The notes under the pieces were generated by a model, which saw only the letters and a program-made list of their open reading frames with translations, ran no database searches and was not told the origin of the DNA. This document shows positions 49,201 through 57,400 of a DNA stretch of 64,000 bases, piece by piece. A program made the translations under genes and the position numbers. The DNA is taken from positions 4,340,001-4,404,000 of the forward strand of contig NZ_CP014944.1 of NCBI RefSeq assembly GCF_001767295.1, given 5' to 3'. The stretch is from Colwellia sp. PAMC 20917. GTDB taxonomy: Bacteria > Pseudomonadota > Gammaproteobacteria > Enterobacterales > Alteromonadaceae. Every line of letters begins with the position of its first letter. Position 1 is the stretch's first letter.

Positions 49201-49820
49201 AAGCTGAAGATCTGCAGAGTTGGTTAGCGCAAATGATTAATTCGCCATTGGGTGATAGCGCATTAGATATTGATAATAGCGAGCCCTTTAGCTTAGCTGA
49301 CTTGAAGCAAACAAAAACACTGCGAGAAAGTGAGTTTTATTATCCAATGTGCTCAGCGAGTACTGATAAATTAACGCAGATATTGTCAAAACATCGTAAT
49401 ACGCACAGTCAATCAACACAGCAATCAATTGTTCGCTTACCGGCATACCAGCAGCTAAAAGGTATGATGCACGGCTTTATTGATTTGATTTTTGAGCATA
49501 ATAATAAATATTATATCTGTGATTATAAGTCCAGCCACTTAGGTAATGATTTTAGTGACTATAACCAGCAAGCAATGAAAGAGAATATTGAAAAAAATCA
49601 CTATGACTTACAATACCTGATCTATGCGTTAGCCTTACACCGTTATTTAAGTCACAGCTTAGATAATTACGATGTAGAACAGCACTTTGGCGGTACTTAC
49701 TATTTATATTTACGCGGTATGACCGACCAAGTTGAACACATTAATTGTGGTGTCTACTATCGAAAAATCGAGGCGCACGAACTTGCCGCACTTGATCAAT
49801 TGTTTTTAGGAGTTGAATAA
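46254..49820 (+). CDS. recB: Exodeoxyribonuclease V beta subunit RecB (helicase-nuclease)
   Basis: The 3'-5' helicase and only nuclease of RecBCD, for double-strand break repair and degradation of foreign ends. The ATG at 46254 is chosen: AGGAG lies 8 nt before it and it forms an ATGA overlap with recC, giving 1188 aa (E. coli 1180). It has Walker A EASAGTGKT (about 20-28), DEFQDTDPLQ (UvrD-type motif II), and RLLYVAVTRAEKRC (motif VI). The C-terminal nuclease has GFIDLIFEH (about 1072-1080) and DYKSS with Asp near 1089. No ptrA sits between recC and recB, unlike E. coli. Confidence 0.96.
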   Translation: MKMNNLIAHQIPLQGKHLIEASAGTGKTFNITRLYLRLLLEKQLPVEQILVMTFTKDATEELRGRIDSFIRQALNHWDELIVSDEFFSAISQHIDEKSAKIRLRQALLYLDEAAILTIHGFCKRVLSQHAFASGVAFNAQMETNCQDLVLQACQDWYRVLAKDSPEHFKQVMQFWPNPLNFLSQFSKAISKHNALDVVNVAAIEQLFTELVQQAVYNLENNIPLLTQYLIDVKKGSEREKRQQELDSLIQWLNRLAKDLRVADEKMPDGFIDGKRYARSVGKIELLAVFEPVKMVKAELKSLAKKIEKAKALVIVREGIYQIRANITEQKSTANILSFDDLISTLANCLQAKSNNAQVLAQTLFEQYPVALVDEFQDTDPLQFSILEAIYYHQSTAALYMIGDPKQAIYGFRGGDVFAYLSARKDCDHQWLMDTNWRSTPAMIAGYNRLFYGEAITDKVDVTQGNSRVFGYDIPYIPVKASPPALIKYKTVTDNALQFVHFVDEEAKKSVAQSFRPVMATWCANEIINLLAAPTNENNDKLSSKDIAILVRDGAEARDIKQALEQANLASVFMSNRANLMKSEQTEQLTQLLKGILFVENERYFSAAVACDLLDYHPEKYRELQENELAWQALKFDFEQLRNEWLYKGFISMALKLMHDHFCIADENQDRILTNLLHLFEILQTASQRHRQPQELLYWLEQQSRVDDPEIEAELRLESDDNLIRIITQHGSKGLEYPVVFVPFATRHKDPLKFGASSVTFIEYHDENHQLKLSLDGSDHAKESMANEAYAEAIRLLYVAVTRAEKRCYILTTAFDKAEHSPLGRALKWQSQQDIEENLRQLVNDEPNNISLVTLSSLENASELIAQQAPLAEVSDKTGQVAQFNGKIERDWWLSSFSALSRNLRHGGVSSPDRDNPLEKNSMTDLQSSAMQASSLLRFNLAKGAHTGNLLHDILEHTDFNAPDWQEAMHWPLQKYGELTAGYQAEDLQSWLAQMINSPLGDSALDIDNSEPFSLADLKQTKTLRESEFYYPMCSASTDKLTQILSKHRNTHSQSTQQSIVRLPAYQQLKGMMHGFIDLIFEHNNKYYICDYKSSHLGNDFSDYNQQAMKENIEKNHYDLQYLIYALALHRYLSHSLDNYDVEQHFGGTYYLYLRGMTDQVEHINCGVYYRKIEAHELAALDQLFLGVE

Positions 49821-49824
49821 GCAT

Positions 49825-51792
49825 ATGGCAGTGTTATATAAGCAGTTTAACCATGCTCAACAGCAGCTTAATAATATTGAAGCGGTTGATTACTTTTTTG
49901 CAAAAGAAATTCAACAAAGCTTAGTTAATCGCGATAAGCATAATAATAATGACAACCAACAACTTTTTCACTTACTGCTTGCCCTCAGTGAAAGCCTTAG
50001 GGCAGGGCATAGTTGTTTACCTTTAGCCACTATCGCGAGTACGCGCTTTGGGTATAGCTGTGATAAACAAGGTATTGTTACTCATAACGGCTTTACCTTT
50101 GCCGAGCAACCACAGTTAGTCAGTTTATGTGAACACTTGTCTATTATGGCTGATGATAACCACGCGATTGTTTTTTATGAAAATAATCTGTATCTACGTC
50201 GTTATTACCATTTTGAGCAAGAGCTACTGACTTTTATTTCAGCAAAAAGTGCTCAAGCCAAGGATTCAAATGTACAAACATTTGACGCCGTTGATATTAA
50301 AAGCTGCTTAGCAACACTCTTTCCAGAGCAACAGTCAGCAGATGATAACGATGAAATAGATTGGCAAATGGTTGCGGTCGCCAATGCCATTAATAAAAAA
50401 TTCAGTATTATTGCTGGCGGGCCAGGTACAGGTAAAACCTATACGGTGACTAAGTTGTTAGCAGCTTTGGTGATGTTAAACTCAAGTTCAAGTTCAAGCT
50501 CAAATGAAAAGCCCAATGCAGATTTAAAGATAGCCTTGGTAGCGCCAACGGGTAAGGCGGCTCAGCGTTTATCTGAATCAGTTACTAATGCTTTACAAGG
50601 ATTTACAGGACAAATAAGCGCAGCGGTTTTATCAAAAATACCGCAAGAGGCACAAACGCTGCATCGACTCTTAGGTGTTATTCCTAACAGTGTTAACTTT
50701 CGCCATCACCAAGACAATTTACTGAATATTGATGTGCTGTTAATTGACGAAGTGTCAATGGTCGATTTGGCGTTAATGGTAAGAGTTTTTAGAGCTTTAC
50801 CTAGCCATTGCCAAATTATACTTTTAGGCGACGCTGATCAACTGCCGTCCGTTGCTGCTGGTAGCGTACTGAACGATTTAGCACCTAAGCCACATCGTGG
50901 CTACAGCCCTGAGAATCATCAATATTTAAGCCAAGTTAGCCAATGTGTAAATTTACCTCAGTGGAAAAAGTCGCCAAAATCATCAGGCTTGACCCTAGCC
51001 GCAGATCACGTGGTGTTTCTAGACAAAAGCAGACGTTTTGATGGTGAAGGAGGGATCGGAAAAATAGCGAGCCATGTTATTAATGGCCGCTTTAGCGAAA
51101 GTTGGCAATTATTAACAGAAAAACCAGTCATAGATAATAATCACCAAGACGTGCCTCAGTCTGGGAATACCTTATGCTTACTCGAAGGTAAAGCCAGTTC
51201 TTGGTTAGCGGCATTCGTTAGTGAGTATTACGCGCCCATTTTCGCGCAAAAAACAGTGTCTGCTGCCTTTAAACAATTACAAAAATTTCGTATCTTATGC
51301 GCAACACGTGTTGGTGAGCAGGGGGTTGAGTCGTTAAACGAACAAGTACAAAATATACTGATTAAACGCGGTGATATTAATGCTTTTGAGACTCGCTATT
51401 GCGGGCAACCTATTATGATCAATGTTAATAATTATTCACTAGGTTTATACAACGGCGATATTGGTTTATTGTGGAAAAATGAGTCGGGCCATTTAATGGC
51501 TGTTTTTGAGCAAGCAAACAATGAATATAAGTGGGTGAATCCGGCGCGTTTACCTCAGCATGAAACCGTTTATGCGATGACCATTCATAAAACTCAAGGC
51601 AGTGAGTTCGAGCATGTTGTGATGGTATTACCGGAACAAACTGATAATAAATTACTTTCTAGGGAATTAATGTATACCGCTATTACTCGGGCTAAGAAAA
51701 AACTGAGTATAGCTACCTTAGCGAATGTTTGGCGACAAGGAGTCACGACAAAAACAACACGCTATTCAGGTGTCGACCTCTATAAAAAATAA
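49825..51792 (+). CDS. recD: Exodeoxyribonuclease V alpha subunit RecD
   Basis: The fast 5'-3' helicase of RecBCD. From the ATG at 49825 it is 655 aa (E. coli 608); an in-frame TTG at 49813 overlaps recB and sits too close to AGGAG at 49808-49812 to be used. Walker A GGPGTGKTYT (about 197-206), LLIDEVSMVDLALM (motif II), AMTIHKTQGSEFEHV and YTAITRAKKKL (motif VI) are all present. An insertion LNSSSSSSSNEK just after Walker A arises from a TCAAGT hexamer tandem (50482-50503). Confidence 0.95.
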   Translation: MAVLYKQFNHAQQQLNNIEAVDYFFAKEIQQSLVNRDKHNNNDNQQLFHLLLALSESLRAGHSCLPLATIASTRFGYSCDKQGIVTHNGFTFAEQPQLVSLCEHLSIMADDNHAIVFYENNLYLRRYYHFEQELLTFISAKSAQAKDSNVQTFDAVDIKSCLATLFPEQQSADDNDEIDWQMVAVANAINKKFSIIAGGPGTGKTYTVTKLLAALVMLNSSSSSSSNEKPNADLKIALVAPTGKAAQRLSESVTNALQGFTGQISAAVLSKIPQEAQTLHRLLGVIPNSVNFRHHQDNLLNIDVLLIDEVSMVDLALMVRVFRALPSHCQIILLGDADQLPSVAAGSVLNDLAPKPHRGYSPENHQYLSQVSQCVNLPQWKKSPKSSGLTLAADHVVFLDKSRRFDGEGGIGKIASHVINGRFSESWQLLTEKPVIDNNHQDVPQSGNTLCLLEGKASSWLAAFVSEYYAPIFAQKTVSAAFKQLQKFRILCATRVGEQGVESLNEQVQNILIKRGDINAFETRYCGQPIMINVNNYSLGLYNGDIGLLWKNESGHLMAVFEQANNEYKWVNPARLPQHETVYAMTIHKTQGSEFEHVVMVLPEQTDNKLLSRELMYTAITRAKKKLSIATLANVWRQGVTTKTTRYSGVDLYKK

Positions 51793-51871
51793 AGCTAGAG
51801 AATAGGGTTTACTGAAAGAAATTACGTTAGAATAACGTTTTAATTTTAGTAACCCATTAATAAGTTGTACC

Positions 51872-52438
51872 ATGACGTTAAAAGACATAGATAAAAAAGC
51901 TTATCGCAGTAAGCTTAATCAAGTGATTGTTGGTTTTATTGTTACCTTCGCAATATTAGCCATTGCTTTTGGTGGTATATTGATTGCGGTATTTGCAGAG
52001 CCCTTAGCGCTTGATACCATAGCTCAAGCGAGTATGAATACCGCGATAGAGTCGGGCCAGCAAACCAGTAATTTTCGGTATAACTTTTTAGGCGTTATTC
52101 TGGCATTGTTAACGTGTGCTGGGATACTAAGACAATTAAAAAACACCCCATTTTTTAATGAAATTTATTATGTTTGGCAACTTAAGCAAACGCAAAATAT
52201 TATTTATCGTCGTTTGAAAAAAATTAAACAAGCGAGTGTTAATGGTGATGAAAATGCCTTAATTATTTTGAAATTTTATTATGCTAGCCTAAAGCAACTT
52301 TATTTATTAGATGACAATACACTGACTATGTCGTCGTTAGAGGCTGATATTACTCATGTTGAGGGATTAATCACTCAACATGGAAAAGAAATTACTACCG
52401 AGCAGTTTACCAAAGTGTTACTTTCAAGCTATAAATAA
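51872..52438 (+). CDS. DUF3087 family membrane protein
   Basis: A 188-aa protein of a family known mainly from Alteromonadales and Vibrio-type genomes, function unknown. Two hydrophobic helices lie at about residues 20-45 and 70-90, followed by a charged helical cytoplasmic part (QTQNIIYRRLKKIKQA, LIILKFYYASLKQLYLLD). The N-terminal KDIDKKAYRSKLNQVI motif is typical. It follows recD by 79 bp but probably is not part of its function. Confidence 0.85.
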   Translation: MTLKDIDKKAYRSKLNQVIVGFIVTFAILAIAFGGILIAVFAEPLALDTIAQASMNTAIESGQQTSNFRYNFLGVILALLTCAGILRQLKNTPFFNEIYYVWQLKQTQNIIYRRLKKIKQASVNGDENALIILKFYYASLKQLYLLDDNTLTMSSLEADITHVEGLITQHGKEITTEQFTKVLLSSYK

Positions 52439-52508
52439 CGAATCGACCTTGATGGCAGTAAATTAAATGCCTTTTACTTTGATGTGAAGCCACAATAAAA
52501 GAAGCCCA

Positions 52509-52778
52509 ATGAAAAAACCTAAAAAGTTAAAGAATGAAACCGCTTTATTAAAAAAAGCGATTGAAGTTGGCGAAAAATATGCGATGAACCGAGGTTATAA
52601 TGGTTTTTCTGCCACCAATGCTTCAAAAGACAAGGTTGAAAGCTTGTACCGTCTATTGGTTAACGACAAGCTTATTCAAGCTTCGCCTGCTGATGGTGAA
52701 GACTTGCTTAGTATGAAACACCGATTAGCAATGTGGATAGCAAAGCAATTACCCGAAGACCATCCATTACTTAAGTAA
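52509..52778 (+). CDS. DUF5062-like small protein
   Basis: An 89-aa basic, mostly helical protein (KKPKKLKNETALLKKAIEVG, later LYRLLVNDKLIQASPADG and MKHRLAMWIAKQLPEDHPL) that resembles the DUF5062 family of marine gammaproteobacteria. No function or catalytic motif is visible. It lies 70 bp after the DUF3087 gene and 72 bp before the 56-aa DUF2986 gene; all are on the same strand. Confidence 0.75.
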   Translation: MKKPKKLKNETALLKKAIEVGEKYAMNRGYNGFSATNASKDKVESLYRLLVNDKLIQASPADGEDLLSMKHRLAMWIAKQLPEDHPLLK

Positions 52779-52850
52779 TAAATGCCTATTTTAATGATAG
52801 GGTCTGTGCGTTTAAATAACGCTTTATAAATTTAAATATAGAAAAATAAA

Positions 52851-53021
52851 ATGAATCGTAAGAAAAAAATAAATGCCGCGTTAAAAAGTAAGCAGAAAAA
52901 AGCCAATGCTAAATTACATACCAGCAACAAGCCCCGTTATGTTTCAAAAGCTGAACGAGCACTTTTAGAAGGAAAAGAAGCGGCGGTTCAAACAACTGAT
53001 GAACCGCAACTTACTGAGTAA
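52851..53021 (+). CDS. DUF2986-like 56-residue basic protein
   Basis: A short ORF of 56 codons starting with ATG at 52851: MNRKKKINAALKSKQKKANA at the N-terminus and NKPRYVSKAERALLEGKE further on, which fits the DUF2986 family. Strong Lys/Arg content suggests nucleic-acid or ribosome contact, but this is not demonstrated. No membrane or signal segment. It ends nine bases before the next gene's ATG, so cotranslation or at least cotranscription is likely. Confidence 0.78.
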   Translation: MNRKKKINAALKSKQKKANAKLHTSNKPRYVSKAERALLEGKEAAVQTTDEPQLTE

Positions 53022-53030
53022 TTATTGATT

Positions 53031-53870
53031 ATGCTAGCTAAACTATTAAATATCATAAAACCGGCGAGTAAAATTGATGTAAGTGATGCCATTGATCAAG
53101 ACAGTCATCAATGGATCCTCGATACTTTTTCTTGGGCGCTTACACATTTTGATGTTGCAGAGTTTAAAAACAATAGTCAGCTTGTATTACCTAATAATCA
53201 ATTTTATCAAGGTAGTGTAACTAGTGTTCATGAAATGGCACTGAGTATTTTTAAACAAACAACCACCTATGCTGGTATGCAGCAGTGGCCCATTATATTG
53301 ATCACACCAGAGCAGTTTTTTGCGGGTACTCAGCAAATAACCATTCCACCGTTTAATATGGTTGACCATTGTCGTGGTGACAATACGCCCTTTGCTAAAT
53401 TAAGTGAAGAAGATACAGCGAAGCTCCAACAACAGCCGATTATGCTTTCTTATGGCGAAAATCAAGTTAATCAGCCACAAGATCTTATTTCGTCGATTGT
53501 ACAAAACCTTGCGAATATCCTAATTGTCCAACAAGCTAGTTTACCACCAGGTGGCAAAGAGTTTATTCCTCAAGCCGTTGATGTAATCGCTTGTTTTATG
53601 GGCTTTGGTATTATATTTAGTAACACAGCTTATCAATTTAGAGGCGGCTGTGGCTCGTGTAATAATCCTAATGCAAACCGTCAGTCGGCATTGCCAGAAA
53701 ATGAAACAGTGCATGCTTTAGCGCTATTTTGTTTGCTTAAAGCGATAAGACCTAACGCGGTAAAACCTCATTTAAAATCACATTTACGAAAACAATTTTC
53801 GCTTTCCTATCATGCTTTAACAAACACCATAAAAAATTCTCCGGATCCCGTTTTACTGTCTTTACTTTAA
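53031..53870 (+). CDS. Conserved hypothetical protein with GGCGSC motif
   Basis: I do not recognise this 279-aa protein. The start chosen is the ATG at 53031; an in-frame TTG two codons earlier is less likely. The N-terminal half is polar and mixed alpha/beta, and a segment near residues 180-200 (VDVIACFMGFGIIFSNTAYQ) is hydrophobic enough for one membrane pass or a buried helix. It is followed by FRGGCGSCNNPNANRQSALP. The GCGSC pair could bind metal or form a disulfide. A helical tail follows. No signal peptide. Confidence 0.7.
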   Translation: MLAKLLNIIKPASKIDVSDAIDQDSHQWILDTFSWALTHFDVAEFKNNSQLVLPNNQFYQGSVTSVHEMALSIFKQTTTYAGMQQWPIILITPEQFFAGTQQITIPPFNMVDHCRGDNTPFAKLSEEDTAKLQQQPIMLSYGENQVNQPQDLISSIVQNLANILIVQQASLPPGGKEFIPQAVDVIACFMGFGIIFSNTAYQFRGGCGSCNNPNANRQSALPENETVHALALFCLLKAIRPNAVKPHLKSHLRKQFSLSYHALTNTIKNSPDPVLLSLL

Positions 53871-53995
53871 TCAAGCTATGTTTATTAAAAATAAAAAAAT
53901 TATTTTCACTAAATTCATGATTTATTAAATAAAAGCGTCTACAGTTACTGTTATTAGTTGGGCATTTTATTTTTGATTTTAGTGAGGTAATAACT

Positions 53996-54409
53996 ATGTT
54001 GAGTATCCAAGTAAAAGACTATATGAACCACTATCCAGTTACTTTTACTTCAGAAATGGTGGTTGAAGAGGCGGCATTGCGCTTTTTAAAAACAAAGCAA
54101 ATTGGTGGTCCAGTGATCGATGGTAATAATCGTGTTATTGGTTTTCTCTCTGAAAGTGATGTTTTAGCAACAATGCTACAGACGATTTATCATAATGAAC
54201 ATGTGAGTGATGTTGCCGCATTGATGCGCAAAGAAGTATTATCAGTTAAACCCTCTGACAGTGTCATAGAACTTGCGCAAAGCATGTTACAGAATAAACC
54301 TAAAGTTTATCCAGTGGTAGACGAAGATGGTATTTTACTGGGTACTATATGTCGTAATGATGTTCTATACGGTATTGATCAATATACTCGAAGTACCTTT
54401 AAACCTTAG
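53996..54409 (+). CDS. CBS-domain protein
   Basis: A 137-aa cytoplasmic protein made of two CBS motifs (about residues 5-60 and 72-130), a Bateman module that usually binds adenosyl nucleotides. Landmarks are VKDYMNHYPVTFTSEMVVEEAA, GFLSESDVLATM, VAALMRKEVLSVKPSDSVIE and GTICRNDVLYGI. GAGG precedes the ATG. With no fused catalytic domain, it may be a nucleotide sensor for an unknown partner. It is followed by a hairpin and hrpA. Confidence 0.9.
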   Translation: MLSIQVKDYMNHYPVTFTSEMVVEEAALRFLKTKQIGGPVIDGNNRVIGFLSESDVLATMLQTIYHNEHVSDVAALMRKEVLSVKPSDSVIELAQSMLQNKPKVYPVVDEDGILLGTICRNDVLYGIDQYTRSTFKP

Positions 54410-54438
54410 TCAGCTGAGTTAATTTCATACTGTCTATT

Positions 54439-54463
54439 TGTACCACTTGATTGAAGTGGTACA
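54439..54463 (+). other. Hairpin between the CBS gene and hrpA
   Basis: TGTACCACTT (54439-54448) pairs with AAGTGGTACA (54454-54463) over a 5-nt loop. No T-run follows at once, so it may be a weak terminator or an mRNA end-stabilising structure for the CBS gene. Confidence 0.45.
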
Positions 54464-54499
54464 GACTTAATAAAGCTGGTAAAATTATTTTTTGCTATT

Positions 54500-57400
54500 T
54501 TGTTTGGGTCAACCTTGTCTTCTGAAAAATCTATTACTACCTCTTCTGAATCTCAGCGCAGCCAAGTTATTAACATTGATAAGCTTTTTAGCCGCCTTGG
54601 ATTGTGTTTTAAATCTGATCAGATTCGTTTGAAAAAGCGCTTAATGTCGAGTAAGAAAATCACTGATAGTGACAAAAAGCAAAAATCACTCAGTCAAATT
54701 TCTGCCCATATTGATGAGTCAATCGAAAAAAAGCAGCGTAAAATTCAGAATGTTCCAAAAATCACCTATCCAGAAGATTTGCCGGTATCACAAAATTCTG
54801 ACGTTATCGCTAAAGCGATAACTGAAAACCAAGTGATTATTATTGCGGGTGAAACAGGCTCGGGCAAAACGACTCAAATTCCAAAAATATGTCTTGCTTT
54901 AGGTCGTGGTATCGACGGCATGATTGGTCATACTCAGCCACGTCGTATTGCGGCGCGAACAGTTGCTACACGTATCGCTGATGAATTATCGACAACATTA
55001 GGCGACGCGGTTGGTTATAAAGTCCGTTTTAATGACTTAGTGAGTGAAAATAGCTATATAAAATTAATGACCGACGGTATTTTATTGGCAGAAATGCAAC
55101 ATGACCGTTTACTGCGAAAATACGATACGATTATTATTGATGAAGCGCATGAACGTAGTTTAAATATAGACTTTTTATTGGGGTATTTGCGCGAAATATT
55201 ACCTAAACGTCCTGATTTAAAAATCATTATTACTTCGGCAACCATCGACCCAGAAAGATTTTCACAGCATTTTGCTTCAGCAGACGGCAAACCCGCGCCT
55301 ATTATTGAAGTCTCGGGGCGAACATTCCCTGTTGAAATCCTTTATCGTCCGCTTAATGGCGACAATAATGATGAAACAGAAGAAGTAAGTAGTAGCGATA
55401 TCATTAGTGGTATTTTGCAAGCTGTTGACGAACTTGGCCATATTAGCCAAGGCGACATTCTTATTTTTCTTAATGGCGAGCGCGAAATACGAGACGCCGC
55501 ATTAGCCTTAGAAAGAGCAAATTTAAGACACACCCAAGTGTTGCCTTTATATTCACGGTTAACGGTACAAGAACAAAATAGAATTTTTAAACCACACAGT
55601 GGCCGTAATATTGTGCTTGCCACTAACGTTGCAGAAACCAGCTTAACCGTACCAGGTATCAAATATGTTATTGACCCGGGCACCGCACGTATTTCTCGTT
55701 ATAGTTACCGCACTAAAGTACAGCGTTTACCTATAGAAGCTATTTCTCAAGCCAGTGCTAATCAAAGAGCAGGGCGTTGTGGTCGTGTTTCAGCGGGTGT
55801 ATGTTTACGTTTATACAGTGAAGAGGACTTTCTTGGTCGCCCTGAATTTACTGATCCTGAAATATTGCGTACTAATTTAGCGACAGTTATTTTACAAATG
55901 CTGGCGCTTGATCTCGGCGAAATCAGTGATTTTCCTTTTGTTCAGCCACCGGACAGTCGTAATATTAATGACGGTGTTTCATTGCTTGAAGAATTAGCGG
56001 CGATAGAAAAACAGCAAAACAAAGTGGTATTAACCAAAGCGGGGCGGATGTTAGCAAAATTCCCCACCGACCCACGTTTATCAAAAATGATTCTGTCTGC
56101 TATTGATTTGGGCTGCATTGAGCAAATTTTTATTATTGTTAGTGCGGTAAGTATTCAAGATCCGCGTGAACGTCCCCATGAAAAACAGCAAGCGGCAGAT
56201 GAAAAGCATAATCGCTTTAAAGACAAAGAGTCTGACTTTATTAGCTTGCTTAATTTGTGGCACTACATTCAACAGCAACAAAAAGCGCTGACTAATAACC
56301 AATTTCGAAATATGTGTAAAAAAGAGTTTTTAGCTTATATGCGTATTCGTGAATGGCAAGATATTTTTAGTCAGCTTAAACATACACTGCGCGATTTAAA
56401 CATTCCAATGAGCGGAGTTGAATATACTCCGCCATCGTTAGATGCTAATAATAGCGATGTAAGTAAAAAAACTGAGCCAGTAGAAAGTAATAATAACAAT
56501 ATTATTCACCAAGCTATTCTGTCAGGTTTACTCAGTCATTTAGGGCAACTTGACGAAAACAGAGAATATAAAGGTGCACGCAATAGCCGATTCTTCATAT
56601 TTCCGGGGTCGGGTGTCGCAAAGAAATCACCTAAGTGGATAATGGCAACTGAATTGGTTGAAACCAGCCGTTTGTTTGCCCGTATGGTCGCAAAGATAGA
56701 CCCACAATGGATAGAGCCTTTAGCTGAACATCTTATTAAGCGCAATTATAGCGAACCGCACTGGGAGAAAAAGCAAGGTGCGGTAATGGCTTTTGAACAA
56801 GTGATGCTATATGGCCTGACCATAGTTGCGAAAAGAAAGATCAGCTTCAATCATATTGAACCGCATACCTGCCGTGAGATATTTATTCGTGAAGCATTAG
56901 TCAATGGTGATAGTACCCTTAATGAAAAATTCTATCAGCAAAATCACCAACTAGTTGCGAGCATTGAGAAGTTAGAGCAAAAAGCTCGCCGTAAAGACTT
57001 TTTAGTAGATGAAGAACGTTTAGTTGAGTTCTATGATGAAAAGTTGCCAGAAACCATTATTTGCCAACGTAGCTTTTTGTCGTGGTGGAAAAAGTCTAAA
57101 CAAAAAAATGCTCAGTTACTTAATTTTACCGAAGCTTTTTTATTAAACGAAACGGCTAAAGTATTATCGGCCAAAGATTATCCTGATGTTTGGCATCAAG
57201 GTAATTTAACCTTGCCGTTAAGTTATCATTTTACCCCTGGTGATATAGATGATGGGATAAGCTTACATATTCCTGTCGGTATTTTAAATCAAATTGAAAA
57301 TCGTGATTTTGATTGGTTAATTCCAGCGTTGCGACTAGAACTTATTATTGCCTTGATCAAAGGCTTACCTAAATCTTCACGACGAAATTTTGTGCCGGCT

